64,000 nt of DNA from an uncultured Bartonella sp. (GCA_946478235.1 CAMLBF010000005.1:83328-147327); one strand, 5' to 3'. Positions 1 to 9,644 are shown, numbered from the stretch's first letter. Notes: generated from the sequence alone by a model not told the origin. Made by a program: numbers and translations.

Positions 1-990
1 GTCATTCAAGACAATTTGCCTGATCTTGCCGATATAAAGGGACAAGAAGTCGCAAAACGCGCATTGGAAGTCGCGGCGGCCGGCTGCCATAACCTGCTTT
101 TTGTTGGCCCACCAGGGGCTGGCAAATCTATGCTGGCACAGCGGCTACCATCTATTTTGCCACCGTTAGATGCGCGTGAATTGCTCGATGTGGCCTTAAT
201 TGCTTCTATTGCCGGCGAAACAACAAATGGCTCTGTTTCAGTGCATCGCCCATTTCGTGCGCCGCACCATTCCGCTTCCATGGCTGCCATGGTTGGTGGT
301 GGTTTGAGGGCGCGCCCGGGCGAAGTTTCATTGGCGCATAATGGCGTATTGTTTTTAGATGAATTTCCGGAATTTTCGCCACAGGTTCTCGACTCATTAC
401 GGCAACCCTTGGAAAGTGGCGAATGTGTTGTTGCCCGTGCCAACCATCATGTCAGCTATCCAGCACATATCCAATTGGTTGCGGCAATGAACCCATGTCG
501 TTGTGGTATGGCCGGTGAACCAGGGCATGTCTGTGCCAAAGGGCCACGTTGTCAGGCTGATTATCAAGCACGCATTTCTGGCCCTTTGCTTGATCGTATT
601 GATTTGCGCATTGATGTGCCGGCTTTATCGGCATTGGATTTGATGAAACCAGCAAAAGCCGAACCAAGCCATGTTGTTGCGGCAAGAGTTGCCAAAGCAC
701 GTTTGATACAATCAAACCGGTTTTCTGCTTTAGGGTTACCAAACATTCGCACCAATGGTGAGTGTCCAGCAAATATTATTGAACAAATAGCCGTTTGCGA
801 CGCTGGCGCGACAGCATTGTTGCGTGACGTTAGTGAAAAAATGCGCCTTTCCGCACGTGCTTATCATAGAGTGCTTAAAGTGGCTCGCACGATTGCCGAT
901 CTTGCCGGTGCAAAACGTTTAAATCGACACCATCTTGCTGAAGCTATTTCCTATCGTTTAGGAAATGAACGCCTTGTTGCCGTTGCGTAA
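1..990 (+). CDS. comM: ComM/YifB-like Mg-chelatase-family AAA+ ATPase, 5'-truncated by the window
   Basis: The reading frame is open from base 1, so the gene begins outside the window; 329 residues of an expected 500 or so are present. A Walker A motif (GPPGAGKS) lies at about window residues 36-43, and a Walker B motif (LFLDEF) follows near 115-125. The segment MNPCRCG with further cysteines matches the family, and the C-terminal part (SARAYHRVLKVARTIADL) is the typical helical lid of the Mg-chelatase-like group. ComM is a hexameric helicase that promotes branch migration during natural transformation; many carriers are not known to be competent, so the role here is inferred. The stop codon is covered by a 27-bp tandem duplication (973-1026). 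Confidence 0.88.
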   Translation, partial: VIQDNLPDLADIKGQEVAKRALEVAAAGCHNLLFVGPPGAGKSMLAQRLPSILPPLDARELLDVALIASIAGETTNGSVSVHRPFRAPHHSASMAAMVGGGLRARPGEVSLAHNGVLFLDEFPEFSPQVLDSLRQPLESGECVVARANHHVSYPAHIQLVAAMNPCRCGMAGEPGHVCAKGPRCQADYQARISGPLLDRIDLRIDVPALSALDLMKPAKAEPSHVVAARVAKARLIQSNRFSALGLPNIRTNGECPANIIEQIAVCDAGATALLRDVSEKMRLSARAYHRVLKVARTIADLAGAKRLNRHHLAEAISYRLGNERLVAVA

Positions 991-1026
991 ATAACGGCGC
1001 TTGTTGGCGTTGCGTAAATTTAGCAA
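973..1026. repeat. 27-bp tandem duplication across the comM stop codon
   Basis: Two adjacent 27-base units (973-999 and 1000-1026) share CTTGTTG.CGTTGCGTAAAT and then diverge. The first copy contains the comM stop, so the second is a duplicated gene end lying in the spacer. It is one of many short tandem duplications in this window. Confidence 0.75.
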
Positions 1027-1292
1027 TGTTTTGCACGTGTCCATTTGATATTGGTCTAAACTTTTAAACGTATTGAACCTTATAACTGCAAGGATTTTAA
1101 TATGTCTCGAAACTTTAACATCGGCGATAGAGAGAGAAGGCAAACTCAGCAACATATATCACCATCATCATGCGCAATTGATAGGTTTTTTCAGTCATCG
1201 GCATTTGTACCTATAAAACATTTTTCTCAACAACCGTCATTTGATGGGCGGTAAATTTTGTTTCAATAATCTTAATAAAAATCACGCAGAAC
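991..1292. other. spacer between convergent comM and dnaE2
   Basis: About 300 bases without a convincing gene. Apart from the duplicated comM tail it holds a 50-codon frame (1102-1254, plus) with an AAGGA-like sequence in front but no recognisable product. No strong terminator hairpin was seen. Confidence 0.6.
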
Positions 1293-4200
1293 CTAGTGGA
1301 AATCACGCGATTTAGGCAAAGCACGGAATTGGCGCGGATGACGTGCAACAGGCTCATTTTCTATTTTTGAAAATTGCTCTGGAATATCACTTAATGCGAT
1401 AAGATCATAACTTTTATCTTCTATAGAATTGGCAACAAGATGTGTAACACCAGACGTATCCCGCTGGACTTTTCCAGTAATGGACAATAATTTTCCGCCC
1501 ATTACCTCACGGCGAAACCTTTCCATAATTTTTGGCCAAACAACTATATTGGCAATGCCACTTTCATCTTCCATTGTTAAAAAGACTACACCTTTAGCAC
1601 TACCCGGTTTTTGCCGCACCGTTATTATACCGGCTATTGTTACAGTGGCACCACCTGCCACGTCCATTGCATCACGGCAAGTTAGAACACCGCGTGTTTT
1701 TAACGTTTTGCGTAAAAAACTCATTGGGTGTGCTTTTAATGACAAGCGTGTTGTTTCATAATCATGAATAACATGTTCACTCGCTTTCATAGAGGGTAGA
1801 ACCAACTGTTCTTCTTCAGCAAGTTCTGTTTGTTGCGCTGCGGCAAATAATGGCAAAGTTTCGGTATTGGGTAGCCGCCGCACCGCCCATAACGCCGCAC
1901 GACGTTCTATGTTGAGGCTACGAAAACAATCAGCATCGGCTAAAAGCTGGAACGCACGCTGCGGCAATGCAACCCTTCTGTGCAAATCTTCGATTGACGC
2001 AAAACACCCATCCATGCGTGCTTCTACAATTTTCTCGCTCCAGTCTTTTGAAAAACCGTTAATTTGGCGAAACCCCAAGCGTAAGGCCAAATGTTGATTG
2101 GTTTTTTCTAAACAATGGTCATAACCACTCATATTCACATCAACGGGTAAAACCGTGACACCATGATTGCGAACATCTTGCACGATTTGTGCCGGTGCAT
2201 AAAATCCCATAGGCTGGGAATTCAATAAAGCCGTAGCAAAAACTTCAGGGTGAAGACATTTCAGCCATGCCGAAACATAAACCAAATGGGCAAAACTTGC
2301 CGCATGGCTTTCTGGAAAACCATATTCGCCGAAACCTTCAATCTGTTTAAAACAGTTTTCAGCAAAATGCCGCTCATAGCCGCGTTTTACCATTCCCTCT
2401 ATCATTTTGGTGCGCATTGTATGAATTGTGCCCACACGCCGAAACGTAGCCATAGCACGCCGCAGAAGATTGGCTTCATCTGGTGTGAATTTAGCCGCTT
2501 CAATAGCAATACGCATTGCCTGTTCTTGAAACAGCGGCACACCTAGTGTTTTCCCTAAAACGCGTTTCAATTCATCTGGTGGGCCATATTCCGGTGAAGG
2601 CGACGGATAAATCGTTTCTTCTTCATGATTACGCCGACGTAAATAGGGGTGAACCATATCCCCCTGTATCGGTCCTGGGCGGACAATGGCAACCTCGATA
2701 ACCAGATCATAAAATTCTTTTGGTTTTAGTCGTGGCAGCATATTCATTTGTGCCCGACTTTCCACTTGAAAAACACCTATGGAATCGCCGTTTGACAGCA
2801 TTTCATAGACTTTTTTATCGTCTGTTGGCACATCATGCAGGCCATAGTTGATGGCCTTATGTTTTTTTAACAGGTCAAAGGCTTTGCGGATACATGTCAA
2901 CATACCAAGAGACAAAACATCCACTTTCATCAATTTGACACTATCAATATCATCCTTATCCCATTCTATAAAACTGCGCCCCTGCATAGCAGCAGGCCCA
3001 ATCGGCACTGTTTCATCAAGGCGACTTTGTGTAAGGACAAAACCACCAACATGTTGCGATAAATGGCGTGGGAACCCCAAAATTTCCTGTGCCAAATGCA
3101 CGGTCAAACCAATCATGGGATTTTTAGGATCAAGCCCTGCTTGCCTGATTTGCTCGTCGCTTATGCCCTTGCCGGACGTTCCCCACACAGTGCCGGCAAT
3201 AGCACCGGTGATATCTTCACTAAGACCTAATGCTTTGCCAACATCCCGTATTGCACTGCGTGAGCGATAGCGAATGACAGTGGCGACGATAGCAGCCCGC
3301 TTACGACCATAACGGCGGTAAATATATTGCATAACCTCTTCACGCCGTTCATGTTCAAAATCAACGTCAATGTCGGGGGGCTCTTTGCGTTCTTCCGAAA
3401 TAAATCTTTCAAAGAGAAGCTCTATCTTCTCAGGGTTGACATTTGTTATTCCCAAACAATAACAAACCGCCGAATTTGCTGCAGAACCGCGCCCCTGACA
3501 TAAAATTTTCTGCTCTTTTGCAAAACGCACAATATCATAAACCGTCAAGAAATATGGCGCATAATCAAGCTTCTTGATAAGTGCCAATTCCTTTTGCAAA
3601 AGTGGTTTTATCTTATCGTAAGCTGATGGTGAAAACCGTTCTACCATTCCTGCCCATGATAATTCTTCCAAGTAAGACTGGGGTGTCTTTCCTTCCGGCA
3701 CTGGTTCTTTAGGGTATGAATAAGAAAGATCATCCAATGAAAAGGTAATGGGATCTGTAAAAGCTTTATGAGCCAATAATGCTTCGGGATAATGATGATA
3801 CAGGCGTTTTATTTCTTGAATGGGTTTTAAATATTTTTCGCCATTCGCTTCCAAGGCAAAACCTGCTGTTTCGATGGTTTTATGAAGGCGAATGCAGGTT
3901 AATACATCCTGCAACACTTTTCTTTTTTTGCTATGGTAAAGAATATCTCCTGCTGCAATAAGACCAATATGACAGGCTTTTGCTATATCGGCCAATTTTT
4001 CTGCGCGGCGTGCATCTTTACCAGAATAATCCATTGGTAAAGCTAGCCATATCTGACCTTTGGCAAAAGTTTGTAATTGCTGCAACACAACTTCGGTATT
4101 TTGCCCAATTGTGACAATGATCTGGAAACCCCGTGCCCGAAATAGAAAATCACTGAATTTCAATACACAGGCACCTTTTTCACCCGCTGTTGTTTTTCCT

Positions 4201-4493
4201 TCGCTCAACATTCGGCACAACATTCCGTAAGCTGCCCTATCACGCGGATACACAATCAGATCAGGTGTTCCATCACTAAAAACCAACCGACAACCAACAA
4301 GATAACGGAATGTTTTTTGCTGCTTGATAATTTCTCGCGCCATTGCAAAACCGCGAACGACACCTGCCAATGTATTTTCATCTGCAAGTCCAATACCAGC
4401 ATAACCAAGCTTTGCTGCGCGTTCGACAAGTTCTTCGGGGTGCGAAGCGCCTTTCAAAAACGAAAAATTGCTTCTAACAGATAAAGCAAACAT
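1293..4493 (-). CDS. dnaE2: error-prone DNA polymerase DnaE2 (PolC-type alpha subunit)
   Basis: A protein of 1066 residues, the usual length for DnaE2. It begins with a PHP domain (FALSVRSNFSFLKGASHPEEL), followed by palm and fingers with the catalytic acidic motif PDIDVDF, and ends with an OB-fold region near residues 950-1020. DnaE2 carries out translesion synthesis after DNA damage, working with ImuA and ImuB, whose genes lie just upstream on the same strand. An in-frame TTG sits three codons earlier (4502); I take ATG at 4493 because the protein family starts at that phenylalanine-rich segment. The 139-bp gap to imuB has no SOS box of its own, so expression probably depends on the box before imuA. 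Identification is firm. Confidence 0.95.
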   Translation of the reverse strand: MFALSVRSNFSFLKGASHPEELVERAAKLGYAGIGLADENTLAGVVRGFAMAREIIKQQKTFRYLVGCRLVFSDGTPDLIVYPRDRAAYGMLCRMLSEGKTTAGEKGACVLKFSDFLFRARGFQIIVTIGQNTEVVLQQLQTFAKGQIWLALPMDYSGKDARRAEKLADIAKACHIGLIAAGDILYHSKKRKVLQDVLTCIRLHKTIETAGFALEANGEKYLKPIQEIKRLYHHYPEALLAHKAFTDPITFSLDDLSYSYPKEPVPEGKTPQSYLEELSWAGMVERFSPSAYDKIKPLLQKELALIKKLDYAPYFLTVYDIVRFAKEQKILCQGRGSAANSAVCYCLGITNVNPEKIELLFERFISEERKEPPDIDVDFEHERREEVMQYIYRRYGRKRAAIVATVIRYRSRSAIRDVGKALGLSEDITGAIAGTVWGTSGKGISDEQIRQAGLDPKNPMIGLTVHLAQEILGFPRHLSQHVGGFVLTQSRLDETVPIGPAAMQGRSFIEWDKDDIDSVKLMKVDVLSLGMLTCIRKAFDLLKKHKAINYGLHDVPTDDKKVYEMLSNGDSIGVFQVESRAQMNMLPRLKPKEFYDLVIEVAIVRPGPIQGDMVHPYLRRRNHEEETIYPSPSPEYGPPDELKRVLGKTLGVPLFQEQAMRIAIEAAKFTPDEANLLRRAMATFRRVGTIHTMRTKMIEGMVKRGYERHFAENCFKQIEGFGEYGFPESHAASFAHLVYVSAWLKCLHPEVFATALLNSQPMGFYAPAQIVQDVRNHGVTVLPVDVNMSGYDHCLEKTNQHLALRLGFRQINGFSKDWSEKIVEARMDGCFASIEDLHRRVALPQRAFQLLADADCFRSLNIERRAALWAVRRLPNTETLPLFAAAQQTELAEEEQLVLPSMKASEHVIHDYETTRLSLKAHPMSFLRKTLKTRGVLTCRDAMDVAGGATVTIAGIITVRQKPGSAKGVVFLTMEDESGIANIVVWPKIMERFRREVMGGKLLSITGKVQRDTSGVTHLVANSIEDKSYDLIALSDIPEQFSKIENEPVARHPRQFRALPKSRDFH

Positions 4494-4632
4494 AATGGAC
4501 AAGCCGTTCTATAACAATTTGAGTAAGCGCCCAATCACCACTGATGTATGTCTTGGGCTTATGATACGTATTTCTATTGAGAGGCATAATGTTTTGGGTC
4601 GTGTCATTTTGTGCAAATGACCCATGCAAAAT

Positions 4633-6237
4633 TCATGCAAACAAACCATGCAAAAACCATTTTAGATTTGTGTATGGCCCATGACGAAATATCCAGAAAC
4701 GTTGACCATTTTCGTCCTCTACGCGGTAATAATCCCGATCACCACCTGAATTTTTCCACCATTCCGCACTTATTCTTTCAGGCCCTTCTGCAAGGCGGAC
4801 TTTATGAACAACGCGCCGCCAACGAAAAGACGCAGGTGGGTCATCTGGCAATGCTGCAATGACATCAATCGGTTGCGGTGGACAGAAAAGCCGCAATGGA
4901 CGTTCTGGCGGATTTTTTCCAAGGGGAACCAATCCTTGCGCAATCAGCTCAGCAGATATTGTTTTTGCCGCAGTATTTGGAGATATTCGTGGCATATTCT
5001 GTTGCGCCACCCCCCAAAAAGCAGCAACTTCAGGCAAATGGCTTTCTTTACTTTGAGCCACCAGAATATAATCGGCTCCAAGGCGGGTTGATAAACGATC
5101 AACCAGCTGCCCGATATGCGGTTTATCACCATCATCTATCAGGCCGGTTTGAATAGGATTAAGTGGTATACAACGACTAACAGCCAAGGTTAATGTGTCA
5201 AAACCGTAACCGGCATCAAGTGGTGTCGCAAGATTTTGAAGCCGTTCTTTTAATAAGCGTTGAAAAATAATTGGATCATTTAAAGGCTGTCCGGTTTCAA
5301 TAACAAGTTTTTCAATATGCCCATCAACGCGGAATAAGCCCACTTGTAATAAGAGACTCCCCAAACCAAGTTTTTCAAGACGTTTGAAAAAAGCTTGTGC
5401 CAATTTTACAAACTGATTTTCAATCATGACTTGATCAATAATGGGCTCTTCAAGACGTAAATTCTGATAAAGCGATGGAAGAGGATTAATGAAAGAAAGA
5501 GGCTCATTCCTCTTGCCATAAAGAGCATCGAGACGTGCTGGCAAAACTGCACCAAATCTGGCAGCCAAGGCCTTGGCCGGCACATGTCTGACATCGTGCA
5601 AATTATTAAAACCGGCGCGTCTTAGTCCCATTTGGCTTGCAGGCATTGCTTCAAGTGCCGGAAGTTTTAGCCTATCCAATTCAAAAACAAGCTCTTGTTC
5701 TGTAACAAAACGATTGACCCCAAAACGAGCAAAAGCACGCGCCGCTGCCGGATTGGTACTCAATGCTGACAAGGTTTCAAAACCAAGCCGCTGAAAATAA
5801 GAAGTCACGTTCTGCAACATTGTTTTTGGCCCACCAAAAAGATGGTCGCAACCGGTTACATCAAGCATCAAACCATGCGGAAGGCTATAGGCAACAAGAG
5901 GTGTGAAACGCTCACTATTCCTTGCCAGATATTGTAAACAGGTTTGATCTGCATTTTCATCCTGATATGCCGTTTCAATTCTTTCACAAAGGCTGCGGGC
6001 ATGAACCAGCGATAACCCCGGATAAAGCCCAGCACGCGCCGCTGCCTGATTGACACAAGTAAGCTCTAACCCATGGGCAACACGCGCGATGATTGCAAAA
6101 GGTTCTTCTAAAGTGGGTGCCTGCTCAGGCGGCAAATCCACTTTGAGACGGTCTATTGGCAGACGAGGAAAAGTGAGTGCCAGATAAAGACGCTCTTGCG
6201 GTTTTTTGTATTTGAAGTTCTTTGAAGATCTGCTCAT
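4633..6237 (-). CDS. imuB: ImuB, inactive Y-family polymerase partner of DnaE2
   Basis: A protein of 534 residues, the expected size for ImuB/DinP-like Y-family relatives encoded with dnaE2. The start (RLYLALTFPRLPIDRL) is the family's first beta strand; the segment GLMLDVTGCDHLFGG is the palm region where active Y-polymerases carry further acidic residues. A helix-hairpin-helix part (LRRAGFNNLHDVRHVPAKALAARFG) and a little-finger domain follow. ImuB is known as a catalytically dead bridge between the beta clamp, ImuA and DnaE2. ATG at 6237 has GGGA six bases upstream. The gene overlaps the end of imuA by 113 bases, which implies translational coupling or a late-extended imuA frame. Confidence 0.93.
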   Translation of the reverse strand: MSRSSKNFKYKKPQERLYLALTFPRLPIDRLKVDLPPEQAPTLEEPFAIIARVAHGLELTCVNQAAARAGLYPGLSLVHARSLCERIETAYQDENADQTCLQYLARNSERFTPLVAYSLPHGLMLDVTGCDHLFGGPKTMLQNVTSYFQRLGFETLSALSTNPAAARAFARFGVNRFVTEQELVFELDRLKLPALEAMPASQMGLRRAGFNNLHDVRHVPAKALAARFGAVLPARLDALYGKRNEPLSFINPLPSLYQNLRLEEPIIDQVMIENQFVKLAQAFFKRLEKLGLGSLLLQVGLFRVDGHIEKLVIETGQPLNDPIIFQRLLKERLQNLATPLDAGYGFDTLTLAVSRCIPLNPIQTGLIDDGDKPHIGQLVDRLSTRLGADYILVAQSKESHLPEVAAFWGVAQQNMPRISPNTAAKTISAELIAQGLVPLGKNPPERPLRLFCPPQPIDVIAALPDDPPASFRWRRVVHKVRLAEGPERISAEWWKNSGGDRDYYRVEDENGQRFWIFRHGPYTNLKWFLHGLFA

Positions 6238-6952
6238 TGAAATCCCATTGCATCAACCAATGTCCGATATTTCCGGCTCTATTACGCAAAAGTGTAACGT
6301 CAAAAGCTGCCAAACCCGGTGACCTTGCTCCAAAGCTTTGTGACGGTGCAGCCGCTATCTGCCAACGTGTAGCGGCATTGCTTGTTTTAAGAACCTTTTT
6401 TGCAAGCAAAAGAATAGTCGGACAATGTGCCTTTTCTGCCAATAGATGCAAGCGCCGTGTGGCAGTAAAATCGAGTGCCTTACTAGAACCTGACAAACTT
6501 ATTACCACACCGGCAACACCTTTTTCAGAAAGGGCATCCACACTTGCTTTCAAGACATCAACTGCAGATTTGCAGCGCACAAAAACAAATCGCGTGGGTT
6601 CTAGCCCAAAAGCGGCTATTCCTGATGGATAGGGCATACCATATTCAAATGCTATATTTTCATCTTCTAACCAGATAAAAAAGCCCTTTTTCGTTTGGCT
6701 TCGAGCCAAAATTCCAAGAGAAAACCCCGTTGCAACATTCATTGCTGTGGGCGCCGCCATAATTTCATGCAAGGCATAGGAAGAAAATGGGCCAGTTGCA
6801 TCATCAACTTCTTTATATCCAAAACAAAAAAATCCATCAGCATGGGCCGATGCTTTTGTTGCAGGGTTCAAGTCATTATGCGCAACAAGTGGCGAAATAA
6901 TTTTTCCTTCCATGCGGGCAACAAGGTGGCGCAATTGTGCTATATTCTTCAT
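6125..6952 (-). CDS. imuA: ImuA, RecA/SulA-like SOS mutagenesis protein
   Basis: A 275-residue protein placed first in the minus-strand imuA-imuB-dnaE2 operon. It has a RecA-like core without a proper Walker A: ALHEIMAA, then GFFIWLEDE, FGLEPTRFVFVRC and GVAGVVISLSG, the usual landmarks of ImuA. ImuA is required for damage-induced mutagenesis by ImuB and DnaE2 and contacts RecA and ImuB. The last 37 codons overlap imuB in another frame; the tail (TARASLSGTHFSSSANRPSQSG) is low in complexity and may be an extension peculiar to this lineage. An intact SOS box lies 16 bases before the start codon. Confidence 0.9.
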   Translation of the reverse strand: MKNIAQLRHLVARMEGKIISPLVAHNDLNPATKASAHADGFFCFGYKEVDDATGPFSSYALHEIMAAPTAMNVATGFSLGILARSQTKKGFFIWLEDENIAFEYGMPYPSGIAAFGLEPTRFVFVRCKSAVDVLKASVDALSEKGVAGVVISLSGSSKALDFTATRRLHLLAEKAHCPTILLLAKKVLKTSNAATRWQIAAAPSQSFGARSPGLAAFDVTLLRNRAGNIGHWLMQWDFNEQIFKELQIQKTARASLSGTHFSSSANRPSQSGFAA

Positions 6953-6967
6953 AAGAGACTCAAATAT

Positions 6968-6982
6968 GTTCTTGTTTTGTTC
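6968..6982 (-). promoter_or_regulatory. LexA (SOS) box of the imuA operon
   Basis: The plus strand reads GTTC-TTGTTTT-GTTC, a perfect match to the alphaproteobacterial LexA operator GTTC-N7-GTTC. It lies 16 bases upstream of the imuA start, where a repressor would block transcription of imuA-imuB-dnaE2. The consensus is established for Rhizobiales; its use here is inferred from position. Confidence 0.88.
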
Positions 6983-7087
6983 TATTATGGAATCTATTTC
7001 AAATGAGAGTCAAGCCGGTATTTTAAGGCGTGCAGCGATATTGGTAAAAACAGGTTTTAAAAACTGGAACTTGTAAAAAATATCTGT

Positions 7088-7129
7088 GTTCCTATTTCTA
7101 TTCCAACAGTTCCTATTTCTATTTCAATA
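7088..7129. repeat. 21-bp tandem repeat, two copies
   Basis: Two nearly identical 21-base units, each starting GTTCCTATTTCTATT, lie at 7088-7108 and 7109-7129 between imuA and the YkvA gene. Although they contain GTTC they do not form a GTTC-N7-GTTC box. Confidence 0.75.
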
Positions 7130-7144
7130 AAGGTTCTTTGGGAT

Positions 7145-7561
7145 ATGTGCCCGAACGGAAATTCTAAGATGGACAAAACAGCAATCGATAAAATTCTGCA
7201 ACCTGGCTCAAAAAAGGAGCAAGCAAGTCGGGCAGCCCGTATAAGGGCTGGTTTTTGGAAAACTGTTCGCAAGGCAGCAGCCCATATTCCTTTTATGGAA
7301 GATGTTGTTGCAGCTTATTTTTGTGCATTTGATCCTGCGACACCTGCACGGGTGCGCGGTATTTTATTAGCAGCCCTTGCTTATTTCGTTATGCCATTTG
7401 ATTTTATACCCGATATGCTGGCTGTTATAGGTTTTTCTGATGATATTGCCGTTTTAACAATAGCAATTGCGGCGGTACGTTCGCATATTACAGAAGCCCA
7501 TCGTCTTGCTGCCCGTGAGGCTTTATCTGGTGAAGAAAAAACAGAAGACAAAATCGTATAA
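7145..7561 (+). CDS. YkvA family (DUF1232) protein
   Basis: A protein of 138 residues, or 130 if ATG at 7169 is used. The DUF1232 core is clear: PARVRGILLAALAYFV followed by MPFDFIPDMLAVIGFSDD, the family's hallmark loop between two hydrophobic helices. YkvA proteins are small membrane-associated proteins of unknown biochemical function. The gene stands alone, divergent from imuA and upstream of ialB. Both candidate starts have weak ribosome sites (GGGAT before 7145, CGGAAATT before 7169), so the N-terminus is uncertain by eight residues. Confidence 0.82.
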   Translation: MCPNGNSKMDKTAIDKILQPGSKKEQASRAARIRAGFWKTVRKAAAHIPFMEDVVAAYFCAFDPATPARVRGILLAALAYFVMPFDFIPDMLAVIGFSDDIAVLTIAIAAVRSHITEAHRLAAREALSGEEKTEDKIV

Positions 7562-7673
7562 TAGTTTTTTGTCATTTGATAAAATTTAACTGAAATTTCA
7601 CCTTTTGGTAACCATAAACAAGTCAAAATTACATGAAACACTGTTTGCATATCCGGCAAGTGGTATGCTGGTT

Positions 7674-7682
7674 TGATATAAT
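7674..7682 (+). promoter_or_regulatory. extended -10 promoter upstream of the IalB-family gene
   Basis: The sequence TGATATAAT matches the extended -10 consensus TGNTATAAT perfectly and lies about 55 bases before the ialB-like start codon. No good -35 element stands at the right distance, which is typical of extended -10 promoters. The assignment comes from sequence only. Confidence 0.45.
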
Positions 7683-7738
7683 TTAGCAGTTTAAAGCCAA
7701 ATGGCTTTGCAATGGAAAACAAGAAGTGAGCTGAGTAT

Positions 7739-8239
7739 ATGATGTTTGGAAAAACTTTTGTTGCTGCGTCTGTTATGGTAATGGCTATTGCTGGTACCGC
7801 TTCGGCACAAACACCAACCCGCATCAATCAATTTGACGCTTGGGGTGCCTATTCCTACAAATCAGGTAACAGCACAGTTTGTTATGTGTTATCAGCACCA
7901 GTAACGTCAGAACCTAAATCTGTCACACATGGTGATAATTATTTTCTTATCAGTAAACGGGCGGGTGCTACCGTATCCTATGAACCGCAGTTTATGGCAG
8001 GATATACCTTGAAGGATAAGGTTACAGTTTCTGTTGATGGCAAGAATTTTGAATTCTTCACTAAGGATTCTTCAGCATGGGCCACAACACCTGCCATTGA
8101 AACTCAATTGATTACCGCAATGAAGAGTGGATCGAAACTGTCAATTAATGCTGTTTCACAACGTGGCACAAAAACCAGCTACACCTATTCCCTAAAAGGG
8201 GTCAAGGCTGCACTTGCCGCTGCGCAAAAGTGTAAATAA
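7739..8239 (+). CDS. invasion-associated locus B (IalB) family periplasmic protein
   Basis: A 166-residue precursor with a clear signal peptide (cleavage after GTASA, about residue 23). The mature part matches the IalB family: FDAWGAYSYKSGNSTVCYVLSAP, ISKRAGATVSYEPQFMAGYTLKDKV and a closing region with CK. The two cysteines, near the beginning of the mature protein and at the very end, probably form a disulfide. IalB of Bartonella bacilliformis is linked to erythrocyte invasion, but the family is widespread in non-invasive Rhizobiales, so virulence should not be assumed. It sits directly upstream of rlmN, a placement common in the order. ATG codons at 7739 and 7742 are equally possible. Confidence 0.88.
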   Translation: MMFGKTFVAASVMVMAIAGTASAQTPTRINQFDAWGAYSYKSGNSTVCYVLSAPVTSEPKSVTHGDNYFLISKRAGATVSYEPQFMAGYTLKDKVTVSVDGKNFEFFTKDSSAWATTPAIETQLITAMKSGSKLSINAVSQRGTKTSYTYSLKGVKAALAAAQKCK

Positions 8240-8268
8240 CTTCTCACAAAATATATTTTAACCCATTT

Positions 8269-8310
8269 AAGCACCGTATCATGGTATTGCCATGTTGCGG
8301 TGCTTATTTT
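8269..8310 (+). terminator. Rho-independent terminator after the IalB-family gene
   Basis: AAGCACCG (8269-8276) pairs with CGGTGCTT (8298-8305), with an inner stem CATGG/CCATG, followed by ATTTTG. It starts 30 bases after the ialB stop. Confidence 0.7.
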
Positions 8311-8389
8311 GTAAAGTATAAGTTTGGTGACGTTGGCGGGTTTTTGTGTTAAATGCGCCAGACGAATTGTAACAAACAACCGGAAGACC

Positions 8390-9619
8390 ATGAGCGTATC
8401 CTACGACCTCAGACCTATTGGTGCAAATGCTGCCTTGCGCCCTGCTATGACCGATGAACAAATGCCATCCCTCATTGGCTTGTCACGGGATGAAATGGGT
8501 GATGCACTTAGAAAAATAGGCGTCAATGACCGCCAGATAAAGATGCGGGTAAGCCAGCTATGGCATTGGCTTTATGTGCGTGGTGTTTCCAGTTTTGATG
8601 ATATGTTCAACATCTCCAAAGAAATGCGCGAGACGTTGAAAAAGCATTTTTCCATTGCGCGGCCTGAAATTGTCGAAGAACAGGTATCCAATGATGGTAC
8701 GCGTAAATGGTTGTTGCGTTTTCCACCACGTGGCGCAGGCAAGCCTGTCGAAGTGGAAATGGTTTATATTCCAGAAGAAGGGCGCGGCACTTTGTGTATG
8801 TCATCACAAGTTGGCTGTACATTGACATGCTCTTTCTGTCATACTGGCACACAAAAGCTTGTCCGCAACCTCACTGCCGAAGAAATTTTGGGTCAGTTGC
8901 TTATTGCTCGTGATCGGTTGGGCGATTTTCCAGAAAAAGACACTCCAGACGGTGCAATTGTGCCTGCGGAAGGGCGCAAAATCACCAATATTGTCATGAT
9001 GGGCATGGGGGAACCGCTTTACAATTTTGAATCGGTGAAAAAAGCCTTGTTAATCGCGTCCGATGGCGATGGATTATCGCTTTCCAAACGACGCATTACT
9101 TTATCAACGTCTGGTGTTGTGCCTGGCATTATTCGTACCGGTGAAGAAATTGGTGTGATGTTGGCAATTTCTCTTCATGCTGTGCGTGATGAATTACGGG
9201 ATATGCTTGTGCCAATTAACAAGAAATATCCTTTGGAAGAGCTGATTGCTGCCTGCAAGGCATATCCTGGTCTTTCCAATGCAAAGCGTATTACATTTGA
9301 ATATGTCATGTTGAAAGACGTTAACGACAGTCTTGATGATGCAAAATGTCTCATAAAATTATTACAAGGAATTCCGGCAAAAATAAATCTTATCCCTTTC
9401 AACCCATGGCCGGGTAGCAATTACCAATGCTCGGATTGGGAACAGATTGAACGATTTGCAGATGCGATCAATCAGGCTGGATATGCTTCGCCTATCCGCA
9501 CACCACGCGGACGAGATATTCTTGCTGCTTGTGGGCAACTAAAATCGGAATCGGAACGTTTACGTAAGTCCGAGAGATTGAAACTTGAAGCCATGATGAT
9601 TGCCGGACACGGCGAGTAA
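8390..9619 (+). CDS. rlmN: 23S rRNA (adenine2503-C2)/tRNA methyltransferase RlmN
   Basis: A 409-residue radical-SAM enzyme that methylates C2 of A2503 in 23S rRNA and A37 of some tRNAs. The radical-SAM cluster motif [11 protein letters not shown] is present, with the preceding [24 protein letters not shown] and the cysteine near the C-terminus in [15 protein letters not shown] (the mono-methylated catalytic cysteine in the family) are also intact. The start at ATG 8390 is chosen because the protein then begins MSVSYDL like Rhizobiales homologues and has CGGAAG upstream; the frame could extend to a TTG at 8324, which would include implausible residues. Confidence 0.96.
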   Translation: MSVSYDLRPIGANAALRPAMTDEQMPSLIGLSRDEMGDALRKIGVNDRQIKMRVSQLWHWLYVRGVSSFDDMFNISKEMRETLKKHFSIARPEIVEEQVSNDGTRKWLLRFPPRGAGKPVEVEMVYIPEEGRGTLCMSSQVGCTLTCSFCHTGTQKLVRNLTAEEILGQLLIARDRLGDFPEKDTPDGAIVPAEGRKITNIVMMGMGEPLYNFESVKKALLIASDGDGLSLSKRRITLSTSGVVPGIIRTGEEIGVMLAISLHAVRDELRDMLVPINKKYPLEELIAACKAYPGLSNAKRITFEYVMLKDVNDSLDDAKCLIKLLQGIPAKINLIPFNPWPGSNYQCSDWEQIERFADAINQAGYASPIRTPRGRDILAACGQLKSESERLRKSERLKLEAMMIAGHGE

Positions 9620-9644
9620 AAATATGGCTGGAACAGGAAACAAT

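Noticed and set aside
1102..1254. 50-codon plus-strand frame with an AAGGA-like sequence
   Set aside because: No recognisable product, unusual composition and position in a spacer between convergent genes.
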